Below are positions 9,123 to 19,599 of a stretch of DNA of 64,000 bases, piece by piece (the stretch's first letter is position 1; every line of letters starts with the position of its first letter). The position numbers and the translations under genes are program-made. The notes under the pieces were generated by a model that saw only the letters and a program-made list of their open reading frames with translations, was not told the DNA's origin and ran no database searches. The DNA comes from Argyresthia goedartella (Eukaryota; Arthropoda; Insecta; Lepidoptera; Argyresthiidae), in contig OX463820.1 of NCBI GenBank assembly GCA_949825045.1, positions 4,166,501-4,230,500 of the forward strand, written 5' to 3'.

Positions 9123-9423
9123 TGTTAGGAGGCCTATGGTGTCTGTCTTTTAAAAAAAAAAACTACAATGTTCGCCTAACTAGTTTTATTGTCTTTTGAC
9201 AAATCTTACAAGATCACTACGACACAACTTTTATAACTTCTTGAAAGTGGAGGCGACCGCTCCTCGCAATTGAACAATTCTAACTGACTAAAAAAAAAAT
9301 ATTATTCAAGTAAATGGCAGGTAACCAAAGGGCTGACTCTGCAATAGAATATCATGGAAATATACACGTTACAAGGTGATCTGCTTGTTTAGCTTTTATT
9401 ACAAAGAAAACAGGGTTATAACA
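9123..9423 (-). repeat. 5' LTR of the env-bearing provirus
   Basis: 301 bp, direct repeat of 690-990, with TG...CA ends and flanked by target duplication ATAG at 9424-9427. In element orientation it carries the promoter and sits next to the primer-binding site. Confidence 0.93.
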
Positions 9424-9427
9424 ATAG

Positions 9428-9933
9428 GCTGTATAATTTTAGTGAAAAATCAATAGGTTGGATTTTAGATCGCAAAATATAGTTTACAAAGCTATAGATA
9501 CGGCTACTTTCATTTATTATCGTCAAAATTATGATAAAAATAAAACATAATGAACCTATAATCTAAATAAAATAAAGAATCCCCAAAGTGCATCGTCAAT
9601 TAAAGTCACCTAAGTATTATCAAATAATTTAAAACTACACACAAACAAAAACTGAACACACTAAAAAACACAATACTAAATAAATAAACCGCCCCAGGAC
9701 ATGCCCGACCCAAAGGTACCCTACTTTCATTCTCCATGTTCATTCATATGTTTTTATGTCGTAAGAATAAAAGAAAATGCATTCGAAAAAAAACGCAAAA
9801 ATCAAGAAGAATCTTAATATACAGGCTGTTTCTTGTAAAGTGACGCCCGGCTCAGGGACTATAGTATCATTATGAACAACTTTATCCAAGAAACATATGG
9901 TCGCAGATGGAAAAAATATTTTATCGTTCAGTA
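9428..9933. other. AT-rich non-coding stretch
   Basis: No gene supported. The sequence around 9820-9850 (TACAGGCTGTTTCTTG) resembles a mariner-type terminus but no partner end was found. Confidence 0.4.
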
Positions 9934-10245
9934 CTGTCATATCTCCTTAAATACCAGTGGTCTAGGATCAGTACTTTCCGGTATATGGCAGCTTTCAGTT
10001 TGACAGCTGTTATCCCAAAGGAAGATCTCGTTGAGAGCTGTCATATCTCCATACATACCAGTGGTCTAGGTACAGTAGTTTCCGAGATATGACGGTTTTT
10101 AGTTTGACAGCTATCATGCGAAATGAAGATCTCGTCGAGAGCTATCATATCTCTTTACATACTAGTGGTCTAGGTGCAATTTTAAATTAAACCGATAACG
10201 ATAACTCACGTTATATAGTAGGTAGTTAGTTAAAATGGTAGTTTC
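9934..10245. repeat. ~104-bp tandem repeat, about three units
   Basis: Units start at 9934, 10038 and 10142 with CTGTCATATCTCC or close variants, giving a 104-base period. Each contains the phrase CCAGTGGTCTAGG and, in the first two, AGTTTGACAGCT. The third unit is partly interrupted after 10180. No coding potential. Confidence 0.8.
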
Positions 10246-10268
10246 CAAGATACGACAGTTTTTAGTTT

Positions 10269-10497
10269 GACACCTGTCAAAAACAGTTTTCAAAAAACAT
10301 GACACCTGTCAAAATAGTGACACCTGCCAAAATAGGGACACCTGTCGAAATAGTGACACCTGTCTTAAAACATCACACCTTTTGAAATAGCCTATCGCTA
10401 TTTCAAAATAATGTTTGAAAATAATGACACGCGTCAAAAATCATGACACCTGTCAGAACAGTGACACTTGCCAAAATAGTGACAACTGTCAAAATTT
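10269..10497. repeat. Short degenerate array of GACACCTGTCAAAATAGT
   Basis: About ten imperfect copies of a roughly 18-20-base unit built on GACACCTGTCAAAA, some joined directly and some separated by short AT-rich bases. Each unit contains the near-palindrome GACACCTGTC. It is a minisatellite-like array. Confidence 0.75.
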
Positions 10498-10544
10498 TCA
10501 TAAAGGAGCCTTTGCAACCCCATCTGAGAAAACTCAAAAGAAAG

Positions 10545-10660
10545 TGAAGTAAAGTAGACAGAAGGGGAAAGTAGACGGATTGGGATGTAGACTGATTGGG
10601 AAAGTGGACGGATCGGGAAGTAGACGGATCGTGAAAAACCAGTAGACGGATTTTGAAACT
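10545..10660. repeat. GTAGACGGAT minisatellite
   Basis: Six imperfect copies of a 15-20-base unit around GTAGACGGATCGGGAA. It lies directly downstream of the preceding array and has no coding potential. Confidence 0.7.
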
Positions 10661-10740
10661 ATCGAGTTCAATATTTAATCGAGTTCAATATTAGCTAGCA
10701 GTAAGGTCTAGTAAGGAATAAACTAATAGTTGATGCAGCG

Positions 10741-10965
10741 GGAATGAAATGTATTATTATTTCTTAATTAATGGCGGTCTAACACCTAGGTTAATTTCGC
10801 CAAGGTCACGTGTTTTTCTAGATTTCAGTGTATTTGGACAGGTTTTCTTTCGAGAATCTGGAAAGTTTAGTGTTTATTTGTTGCTCCTTAGCACTACCCG
10901 GGAGGACGTGCAGGGCTGTAGGTTCCAAGTATCTCCTTCGGACGTGAGAATCGGGCATAGTAAAG
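10741..10965. repeat. Dispersed repeat, copy 1
   Basis: Shares diverged blocks with 30143-30440: ATTAATGGCGGTCTA, then a GTTTATTTGTTGCT-like block, then CGTGCAGGG followed by a related 50-base tail. Possibly the 3' end of an unidentified non-LTR element or MITE. Confidence 0.5.
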
Positions 10966-11699
10966 CGGGTTGACGCAGTGCCGGTTGACGCCATGCGACT
11001 AAACACTTTTTTCACGGAAAAACTATGCAACGGATTTTGTCAAAACTTGGTTTGGAGATAGATTATAACATGTATTAATTTATAGGCTGCTTTTTATCCC
11101 GAAATTCCCACATTCACACAATGGGAACTACGCGGGTGAATCCGCAGGACGTTAGCTCGTTATTAAATCTAAGTGTAATATTTATTACACACGGATCTCA
11201 CATTGGAAGAGATTAAGCCAAGTTCAAGGTAGTAAACCTAGTAAGGCTTTAACAGGTAGAAAACCAAAAATTATCGGAGTCACGGATTTACTTTTCTCGT
11301 TATAAGCCTGGTTTGAGTATATTGCCTGAAAGCCTTTGGACAGGATTTGAAAATGCCAACACACAATAAATGACTGAAGCTTTTAACCATGGATCGGACA
11401 TCTTCACGACAGAATATAAGGGTTATTTTTCCATCACTTTCACCATTGTAGTCAGATAGCAAGAAATACTAATTTTTTTTTGGAAATTTTACGTCACTAG
11501 ATGATAAAAAACGCATCTTAGGCACACCTTATACTTTGTTTTGGTTATTGTTTAGACCTAATAAAGTTTTTAAATAAAAGAAAGTCAGTGATAACAAAGG
11601 TAAATCTCAATTTAAAGGCTGGGCAACGTTTGTGATTCGTAAAAGAAGAGTTATCTTGTATGACCCTTATGAACAAAAAACACTTAGCTTATACATTAA
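10966..11699. other. Intergenic/intronic, no gene seen
   Basis: AT-rich sequence with no long frame that resembles a protein. Nothing further can be supported. Confidence 0.4.
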
Positions 11700-12190
11700 T
11701 TCAATTTGTTGATGGAGCTTGACCAGACCTCATGCAACACAGTAAACTTATACCTCTGTTCAAGTCGGGAGACAAGGGTGATCCTTCAAATTCCAGACCA
11801 ATATCTGTTATTCCAGCACTAAGTAAAATATTTGAAAAGATTATACTCAATCAAATGCTCTCACACTTCAACCGTACAAAACAACTCCACGCCAAACAAT
11901 ACGGTTTCACTAGGGGTAAATACACTACGGATGCAGGCATTGCAATCTGTCGAAGGCATTTGATTGTGTTGACCATGATATACTACTGATGAAATTAAGT
12001 CATTACGGAGTTAAAAGTAAAACGTTGTATGTAAATTTATTTTAAGAATAATACAACGCTTTATTTTAAGAATTTACTAAGGTTATAGAATTAAAAAGGC
12101 AGAAGTCAACGGCGTTAAATCTGATGGATCGGGTGTAAAAATCGGCGATCCACAAAGTTCCATATTAAGCTCTTTCTTATTCGTGGTATA
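11700..12190 (+). pseudogene. LINE A copy 1, part 1: reverse transcriptase fragment
   Basis: Encodes the early palm/fingers of a non-LTR reverse transcriptase: KLIPLFKSGDKGDPSNSRPI, then KIFEKIILNQMLSHFN and KQYGFTRGK. The segment carries stops and frameshifts. It ends at the TA target of a DNA transposon and resumes after it at 15683. Joining the two sides keeps one frame open, with VVYIKDL spanning the junction. I place it in the CR1/jockey group, without certainty about clade. A second copy is at 22222-23146. Confidence 0.85.
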
Positions 12191-12690
12191 CAGGATGTCC
12201 TAAAACTCACGCGCCACAGCGATACCGAAGGTAGACCTGCCCTAGGTGCATCGAATAAGACCAACTTGACCTCATTGAAAGTTTCATGTTATTGTAAATA
12301 TTGATGGTTTAAAGTTTTTCATGAAAATTCCCAGTTTTTACATTGTTAGGGCATGCCGTTACTTGCCTATCCGTATCTTTTACATGTTCTTTATTTCATA
12401 GCTATTGCTATAAGATACTTAAGACGACCTAAGTATTATTTTGTCTGATGAATTAGTCAAAGCTTAAATCTTTTGCAAAAACATTGACCACTCCTTTGAC
12501 CGCTTGTCCTGAAAAAAATAATTGGCACGGAATGAGATAATACCTTTAAAAACTTGCGTATGTTATGCCAATTCGGAAATGGTGGTATACTTCTATCAAG
12601 AAATAGCATTAAATGGGAGTTCACGACACATTTAGTCTTCAATCCGGAGCTCCGCCTAGTGTGAAAAAGGTTATCAAGAACACTGAATCT
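12191..12690. repeat. Left long terminal inverted repeat
   Basis: About 500 bases that match the complement of 15197-15680 with small indels throughout. Contains the phrase GGTAGACCTGCC near the tip and GAGTTCACG further in, both mirrored on the right. Confidence 0.88.
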
Positions 12691-13134
12691 CATTTTCTTT
12701 TTCATTATTAAAGTTTGTAAGAATTGAGAGCAAGCGAGATAGACAAATTTATCATGTTGAAAAATGTAACAGATTCCAGAGGCGTCAAACAGATGAGATA
12801 TCCGCCAGGTAACAAATGAGATATTGGCATTTTCTAAATTGATAACCAAAGATGGCATATATTCCTAAACTAAAGTATTTTTTTATCACAACCTAACCTA
12901 ACCTTACCACAGGTGAGGTTTGGGTAAGATAAGTGAGTTTAGTGTATCTTTGGTTTGATCACGTTATGTTAAGTTACGCTGCATAAAGTTACTACGCACT
13001 ACTCGCTTTAATATAAAAATAATCATAAATTTATTTATTAACTTAAACGTATTTAAATATGTCAAAATAAAAAATATTTTAAAATATAATTAAAAAAAAA
13101 TAAAAAAAAATTAAAAAACCCATGTCCTTGTTAA

Positions 13135-14245
13135 AACTTATAAGCTACTACATCAGATGCTCAAAATGGCTTCCTCCAACCCTTAAGCATAGAAGACATC
13201 TCCTTTTGAAGTTTCTGCTTAATCGTGTCATGCTTATTGTTGATATGCCTTGAGCTGCGTCGAAAACACGTCGTCGCAATTTTGTTCCGATTTAATCGAC
13301 TTTGCATAGACTTTGTTTTTTAAACACCCCCAATAAAAAAAAACTCGGGTTTAGGTCAGGGGAACGCGGTGGCCACAAAATTGGTCCTAATCGACCTATC
13401 CATCTGTAAGGATAGGTCTCATTTAGGTGGTCACTCACTTGGGACTAGGCGAGCATAGTGAGCTGGGCAACCGTCATGCTGTATCACGATCTTTGACGCA
13501 TTGTTAGCGGCGTATCCTCAAGTAAGGCCAGCAAATCGTTTTGCAAAAATTGCAAGTACTCTTGACCATTGAGGATAGCTGGTAACTCAAATGGTACAAT
13601 GATTTATCCATTGAAAATTCCCGTCCACAGGTTAATTTTGAACTGATACTGTGAACGGTCTTCTCTTGTTTCATGAGGGTTTGATACATGCCAGCTATGA
13701 GTGTTATGCATATTGAGGTACCCATCCCTTTTGCAGGACGATTCGTCACTCCATAACCGCTGAAGAAGTTTGGATTTTGTCTCATTTTTCGCAGCATACT
13801 ACGACAAAATACAACTCGTTGAGCGTGATCACTTGGACGAAGTGCTTGAACGCCCTGAATGTGATACGGGTGGTATTTGTGTCGCTTTAAAATCCGTTGG
13901 TCAGAGGATTTTGATATGCCAGCACGCGGTTCAATTATACGCACTGATGTGCCAGGCTCCGTTCGTATTTCGTTTAATACAACATCATCATCAATAGTTC
14001 TCAGTCTTCCTCCGACGATGCCGACTTCCTGGTAGTCTGCCTTCACGAAATGCATTGACGACCCTCAAAATTACATAGTGTGTCGTCGGTTGGCGATCCG
14101 GAAACCTTCCTGCGTAAAGTCGTGCAGCTCTTCTAGCGTTATACGTCACATTCCCTCTCGTGGAAACTTGCCTTGTCTCACCATAAATTAAGTGCATATC
14201 GGCGTACTCGCTGTGAGAATATTGGGAAGTATTCCGATTTGCCAT
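13135..14245 (-). pseudogene. Broken mariner-type (DDE_3) transposase
   Basis: Begins MANRNTSQYSHSEYADMHLI at 14245 and shows an N-terminal helix-turn-helix region of the insect DUF4817 type (YGETR, then RRAARLYAGRFPDRQ). A second domain follows (YHPYHIQGVQAL in 13504-14055). Further on, in other frames, are IVIQHDGCPAHYARL (second catalytic Asp) and the PRSPDLNP block that precedes the last catalytic residue. At least three frameshifts and several stops separate these, so no functional enzyme is encoded. The reaction would be TA-targeted cut-and-paste transposition. Confidence 0.82.
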
Positions 14246-14365
14246 AACTGTTCCGAAGGTCTACAAAACTATTTAATCCCAAAAAATATATTTCGGTAGT
14301 CCAATCTTAGTTTAAATTGTGGTAAAGACAGTTTAAGTAAAAAAAAAAGCGTTAAGAAGAAAATA

Positions 14366-14771
14366 AAAACCGGTCAAGTGCGAGTCTAAATCGCGCACGA
14401 AGGGTTCCGTACCACCGTTCAATGGAAGCGATGGTGTGGAGTGAATAGTTTGGATTTTACACAGCAAAATATTGTTTACAAAGTTATTGGTGCGGTTACT
14501 TTCACACTCCATGTAAGTAACCAGGTGCATCCATAAGTTTGTATGTGGTATTGAAAGAATTGTTGTATGGGAGCCCCCTTAAATATTTCTTTTATCCTGT
14601 TTTTTAGTATTTGTTGTTATAGCGGCAACATAAATACATAATCTGTGAAAATTTCAACTCTCTAGCTAGCTAGGTTCTTGAGATACAGCCTGGTGACAGA
14701 CGGACGGACGGACAGCGGAGTCTTAGTAATAGGGTCCCGTTTGGAACCCTTCGGGTACGGAACCCTAAAAA
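14366..14771 (+). repeat. SINE-like repeat, copy 1 (ends GGAACCCTAA)
   Basis: A dispersed repeat beginning AAAACCGGTCAAGTGCGAG, with GAAGGGTTCCGTACC soon after. It has an internal CGGACGGACGGACAGCGGAG block and the end GGGTACGGAACCCTAAAAA. A near-identical copy lies inverted at 53261-53652 and a diverged one at 29686-30125. The head has polymerase-III-like boxes, but tRNA origin is only an inference. Confidence 0.8.
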
Positions 14772-15074
14772 CGGCAGCCAGTTTGATTAAGAAAAGAAGT
14801 ATGATCCATAACTAATTTCAATCATATCTTAATAATCCAAAATAATTCAACATAATGTAAAGTTACGGGACCTAACCTAACCAGTGTGCCACTAGTGTGT
14901 GTAATACAAAAATCAATTTTAAATCCGACCAATGAGATCAAACCTGAGGGCTCCGGAATCGGTCTCACTAGTTAACTTTTTACGTACTTTATACGGACTT
15001 AACGTGAGGAAACCTTCATTACTTCATAGCTGCGGCGATGGGCTAGCCCTCTATCACGCAATATGGAGTATTGA

Positions 15075-15155
15075 ATCACTGGCTAAAAGTGGGCACAGTT
15101 ATGCCTCTACCAACCGGGGAAAAGGCGTGACGCTATGTTTGTTTGTTTAGCTTTT
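15075..15155 (+). repeat. Short dispersed repeat with AAAAGGCGTGACGCTATG
   Basis: A fragment with GCCTCTACCAACCGGGGAA followed by AAGGCGTGACGCTATGTTTG. Related pieces occur at 21683-21745 (+) and 26535-26590 (-). Likely a decayed SINE 3' end. The rest of 14772-15196 shows no gene. Confidence 0.5.
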
Positions 15156-15196
15156 ACAATCGTATCATCTTCTCTATTTTGCCTACTCTAATTTGA

Positions 15197-15680
15197 TAAT
15201 CAGTGTTCTTGTTCACCTTTTCCCTACAAGGCGGAGCTCCGGATTGATGACTAAATGTGGCGTGAACTCCCATTTAATGCTATTTCTTGATACAAGTATA
15301 CTATCATTTCCGAATCGGCATAACATACGCAAGTTTTTAAAGGTATTCTCATTCCGTGCCAAGTATATTTTTTTCAGGACAAGCGGTCGAAGGAGTGGTC
15401 AACGTTTGTGCAAAAGATTTAAGCTTTGACTAGTTCATCATTATCTCGTATTTTAAGTTACAGGAATAGCTTAGAAATAAAGAACATGTAAAAGAATGGG
15501 ATAGGCAAGTAATGGCATGCCCTAACAATGTAAAAAATGGGGAATTTCATGAAAAACTTTAAACCGTCAATATCTCGAATTACATGACACTTTCACTGAG
15601 GTCAAGTTGGGCTTATTCGATACGCCTAAGGCAGGTCTACCTTCGGTGTCGCCGTGGCGCGAGAGTTTTAGGACACCCTG
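15197..15680. repeat. Right long terminal inverted repeat
   Basis: Complement of 12191-12690 with small indels. Ends GAGTTTTAGGACACCCTG and is followed by the TA target duplication at 15681-15682. Confidence 0.88.
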
Positions 15681-15682
15681 TA

Positions 15683-16062
15683 TATTAAGGATCTGCATTT
15701 TATGGTGGAGAAATTGACTGACGTAGTGTTGTTTGCTGATGATACTTCCCTGGTCTTCAAAATTGAAAGACAAAAAGAAGATTTTCATGCTGTTAATGAT
15801 GTATTGTCTTTCTCCTTGAATTGGTTCACATTTAATAATTTATTGTTAAACGCGGGTAAAATCAAGTGTATCAAATTCTCACTTCCAAAGCACTTCAGGC
15901 AAGTTGAGACCAGTTTAGTGTTACACGAGACTAGAGACAGCAACACATTAGAATTAATAAATTTACGCAGTTTCTTAGAATAACTATTGATAGCAAATTG
16001 CAGTGGGGACCCCACATACATAAAAAGCACGGATGTGGCTATATCTAGGCTAGTATATTTTA
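15683..16062 (+). pseudogene. LINE A copy 1, part 2: RT active-site segment
   Basis: Continues the reverse transcriptase interrupted at 12190. It encodes LFADDTSLVFKIER (the catalytic F-A-D-D), then LNWFTFNNLLLNAGKIKCIKF and a degenerate thumb region (NCSGDPTYI, cf. LQWGPHI in copy 2). Frameshifts are present around 15980. The fragment breaks near 16062 where LINE B is inserted. Confidence 0.82.
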
Positions 16063-17935
16063 GATACACGTAGATTGTTTAAAAATTAAATAAAATGGTG
16101 TCAAAAAACATAAAGAACAAATAAAAATTGACATTTTGGCAAATCCTCATCGATCAAAAAAAAATAGTAATTTCTGAAAACAAACAAATAAACTGAATCC
16201 AAGGCTCGCCGCTCCTGTGAGTGTCAATGGAATAAACGATAAAAAGGATATAGTAGACATGTTCATGAATCACTTCCGAGTTAAGTCTAAATTGGTCACA
16301 GATGATTACGTGGAGCTCGATGCTGACCATCTTACTCCTAAGGACCCCCCTGTGCGAGTATCGGCTGCGGAGTTGACTAAAACTATCCGGCACATGATCA
16401 GAGGCAAGTCGCCGGGGCATGTTGGACTCAGTATAGAGCATCTACAATATACAGGTATACATTTTCCCAGGGTGCTGTCACTGTTATATACTTTTTGTAT
16501 AGGGCACTCTTATATACTTTTTGTATAGGGCACTCTTACTTGCCGCCAGTGCTGATGAAAACTATTGTTGTACCAATAATTAAAAATAAAATTGGGGACG
16601 CTTCAGATAAAATTAATTACACACCAATCTCACTTGCAACTATAATAGCAAAGGTTCTAGAGAATAAATTAGACAAACAGCTTAGGATTTTTTTAATGTA
16701 AATGATGCCCAATTTGGATTTCGATCGGGACTATCAACTGAGTTAGCTGTTTTATGCCTGAAAAATACTGTAAAATATTATACTAGCCGAAAAACACCGG
16801 TATATGCTTGTTTCCTCGATCTATCGAAGGCGTTTGACCTAGTTAATTATAATGTTCTATGGAAAAAACTAAAAACTGAAATTAATCTCCCACGTGAATT
16901 GAGGTCCATTTTTCAATTTTGGTATGAAAACCAAACTAATAATGTAAGATGGGCAAGCACCTTTTCCGATGTGTACAGGTTGGAGTGCGGGATGAGGCAG
17001 GGGGGTTAACCTCACCGTCGCTCTTTAACTTGTACATGAACGGGTTGATAGAGGAGCTCAGCAGCACCAGGGTAGGGTGCTCCACAGGAGGTGTCAGCAT
17101 GAACAACATCAGCTATGCTGACGACATGGTGCTGCTGACCCCCTCGATTAGTGCTATGAGGATCCTGCTGAGGAAATGTGAGGAGTATTCTGTGGCCCAT
17201 GGGCTCAGGTATAACACTACCAAGAGTGAACTGCTTGTGTTCAAATCTGGGTATAAAACCTATTCAGTGCCACCTATCACTCTAAATGGCGTACCACACA
17301 CACACACATACTGACATAAGTAAGTAAGTTTAAATACCTGGGCCACTGGGTTACGGAACACCTCTCTGATGTCATGGATATGGAGAGGGAACGAAGAGCC
17401 GTGGCAGTCAGATGAAATAAGCTGGTTCGAAGGTTTACCAGGTGTACACAGGATGTAAAAATCACTTTGTTCCGAACGTTCTGTCAAACTTTTTACACCT
17501 GCAGCCTTTGGTCTAAATTTACGCAGAAAGCTGTCAACGCTCTTCGAGTCCAATACAATAACGCCTTTAGGGTGCTGTTCAGGCTTCCCCGTTTCTGTAG
17601 CGCATCAGCAATGTTTGCGGATGCTCGCGTGAACGGATTTCATGCGATACTGCGCTCCAGAATAGCCTCTACATTGGCCAGGCTTAGGGGGAGCACCAAC
17701 GGTCTCCTCATGGTGTGGAGTGACAGGGTAGATTGTCCTCTCTTGGCTCACTGGGTGGCGACATATGTCAATGTGTTGGTGCCCAGGGGACCAAGATACG
17801 GATGATTTTATAATTTAATTTTACTATTTTTTCATTATATTTGCAATTTTATTTTTAACTATGACATGATGGACATGTCAAATGTGCCATAGCATAACCC
17901 ATAGGTTAATACCTGAAAATAAACTATTTCATTTC
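16063..17935 (+). pseudogene. LINE B: 5'-truncated non-LTR retrotransposon inserted in LINE A
   Basis: Encodes the linker and reverse transcriptase of a different LINE: SVNGINDKKDIVDMF, GKSPGHVGLSIEHLQ, then DLSKAFDLVNYNVL, MRQGGLTSPSLFNLYMN, ISYADDMVLL and the C-terminal ALRVQYNNAFRVLFRLPRF. It has frameshifts at a T7 run near 16690 and a G6 run near 17000, a CA-microsatellite expansion at 17298-17308, and a stop near 17415. A 33-base direct duplication of the phrase TATACTTTTTGTATAGGGCA lies at about 16486-16543. The tail AAACTATTTCATTTCATTT matches CR1-type 3' ends of Lepidoptera. TTTAG flanks both sides as a possible target duplication. Confidence 0.85.
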
Positions 17936-18095
17936 ATTTAGTTACGTGTGGTAATCTGTTGTGCGGGAAAGCAGCGGATCTTGTAACTATTTTTATTTTA
18001 CACAAAAGAGCTATTCGAGATACTTATAATTTTAAATGCACAGAGCTTTTTAAAGAAATTGACATTCTAACTGTAGCTAGTCAATTTGTTTTCTA
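17936..18095 (+). pseudogene. LINE A copy 1, part 3: RT C-terminus
   Basis: Encodes LLCGKAADLVTIFILHKRAI and EIDILTVASQFVF, the C-terminal segment of the LINE A protein. It resumes directly after LINE B; the same GKAADI block in copy 2 is at 25435-25460. This shows LINE B landed inside LINE A. Confidence 0.8.
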
Positions 18096-18525
18096 AAATA
18101 TAATTTATGTATGCAAGAACCTTGCCCACCCCTTGTGAAAAACGTCGTGACGATATGTTCGTATTTTTATGAGTACATCATTTTCCAAATTTAGCGAGCA
18201 GTAACCTAATAAATAATCACAGACTAGTTGCGCCTCGGTTTAGACTCGCGAAAATTAGCAATTCTTTCAATTTTCAGTGCATTCTCTACTGCAAAAAGAT
18301 ACCTCTGGAGATTTTGAAATTGCCATTTGTGCAATTTGAAAGCAATGTAAAAGCGACTTTGTCAAAAAACAGATAAGTATTATAATAATCAAGATTACTC
18401 AAAGCATGGGACTGTATGGGGTTAATCTAACTCAACACAGAACTTGCTCTAAATAAATTTGTAATTATTTATTCCTGATTCTAATTATAATAATGAATTG
18501 TGTTATATATACCAATTTTTAATAG
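18096..18525. other. Non-coding stretch
   Basis: Contains a weak copy of the CGTGACGATATG-type dispersed repeat near 18115-18165. No gene seen. Confidence 0.4.
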
Positions 18526-18655
18526 TAGTTTATGTGACTGCTACATAATGGAGGGCATTAATACTCGAGAGTGGGTTTATGAAACGAGCCGAAGGCGAGT
18601 TTCATAATATCACTCGAGAGTTTTAATGCCTAATTATGTACAGTTACATACACTA
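18526..18655. repeat. 130-bp fold-back MITE
   Basis: The two halves are near-complete inverted copies, pairing TAGTTTATGTGACTG at the left with its relative at the right end. They meet at a small GAGCCGAAGGCGAG loop. CTCGAGAGT occurs in both arms. A DNA or RNA hairpin of about 55 base pairs is expected. Confidence 0.8.
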
Positions 18656-18955
18656 GTTTATCTACACACATATCATAAGCTCTCTTTGATGTGTTCAGGA
18701 ACAGCATGTTTGACCGGCATTGTGGCTCTGCAGTTGTTTAGCTTGTTCTGTAGTACTCGTGTTCTGTAGTATATGTCAGTACCAACTTCACAGACAAACT
18801 AGGACCGGCACGCAGGCGGGCGTCGGCGTTCGAAATTTGAATGTCATAATATGTAGAATAATTACACATTATGGTCATAATGTGTAATTTTTCAGATAAT
18901 AAATGAGTTTTTACCAAGTAGTTTAACATTATGCTGATCGTAACGTGCGGTACTT

Positions 18956-19433
18956 GTATAAGACACATTGAATTTGGAGGAGGGGGGTGAGGGGGGAGGG
19001 GGGAGTGGAGGGGAGTTCCCCCCACCTACCCCCCCTTTTAGGAAACCGTTAGTTTTTATGTTATGGAGGTCCAAAGATTGATGAAAATCCCTAATTTTTT
19101 TGGATTTCGGGGGAGTTGGAGGAGGAGAGGGGTTGTAGGGGGGGTTGCCAAGAGTATGGGGTCGCCTCACTCCGCTCCGCTTCGCTCCGGCTCCCGGATC
19201 TGATGTAACGTGTGAACCTACCAAACCTATCTTTAGTTTTTAAACAGGAAGTGACCTAAAGCAACCAATTTGGTTCTGATGTGACATGCCCGGGGATGCT
19301 TCTGCTCCGGCTAGAGGGGTTGGAGGGGGGTGCCAGGAGTAGAGGGTTGGCTCGCTCCGCCCCGCTCCGCTTCGCTCCGGCTACCGAGTCTGCTATAACG
19401 TGTGAACCTAACAAACCTATCCATAGTTTTTAA
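18956..19433. repeat. G-rich block and 190-bp spaced GC repeat pair
   Basis: 18975-19040 is almost pure G/T/A with long G runs. It is followed by two related ~107-base blocks at 19137-19243 and 19327-19433, both with CTCCGCTTCGCTCCGGCT, then AACGTGTGAACCTA and TAGTTTTTAAACA. This is a partial tandem duplication with a 190-base step. No protein-coding support. Confidence 0.7.
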
Positions 19434-19599
19434 ACACTGCAATTTGCTTCCGTGACTCCGGTGCAACATGGTATCAAAACTCCATAAAGTAGTTAGTAAG
19501 TAAACAAAGCCAAAGTCGTCGAGAGAATCACGGATAAAACGAAAGCGCAACAGAACATTCACGAAACACGGAAGGAAACGGAATGAAATGAGCAAGTCA

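Larger units (their letters stand above)
690..9423 (-). mobile_element. Env-bearing Ty3/gypsy LTR retrotransposon (errantivirus-like), complete
   Basis: An 8734-bp provirus lies on the minus strand. It has 301-bp LTRs with TGTTA...TAACA ends and a 4-bp target duplication ATAG (686-689 and 9424-9427). In its own orientation the order is LTR, tRNA-Leu-type primer site, gag, protease, reverse transcriptase-RNase H-integrase, env, polypurine tract, LTR. This is the gene order of insect errantiviruses: Ty3/gypsy elements whose envelope resembles the baculovirus F protein family. Read by eye the two LTRs show no difference, so the insertion is young. All four reading frames are long and open. The one oddity is the protease-pol junction, where the frame relation is +1 at a run of seven T. 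Whether the upstream host gene extends over this insertion cannot be told here. Confidence 0.93.
12191..15680 (-). mobile_element. Tc1/mariner-superfamily transposon with ~490-bp TIRs
   Basis: A 3.49-kb element inserted in LINE A. It is flanked by TA dinucleotides (12189-12190, 15681-15682) and ends CAGG(A/G)TGTCCTAAAACTC. The arms at 12191-12690 and 15197-15680 form very long, roughly 85-90% matching inverted repeats. Between them is a decayed minus-strand transposase (13135-14245) and, further right, a SINE-like insertion (14366-14771). TA target choice and the DDE-type transposase identify the superfamily; such long TIRs are unusual for it. Confidence 0.88.

Noticed and set aside
10269..10497. 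CRISPR-like short repeats
   Set aside because: Units are degenerate and abut without unique spacers of constant length, in an insect genome; a minisatellite explains it.
12457..12858. 133-residue minus-strand frame
   Set aside because: Lies in the long terminal inverted repeat; the mirrored arm carries a broken version, so it is not a gene.
12187..15684. TATA as a 4-bp target duplication of the mariner element
   Set aside because: Only a TA duplication leaves the LINE A frame open across the junction; TATA would create a stop.
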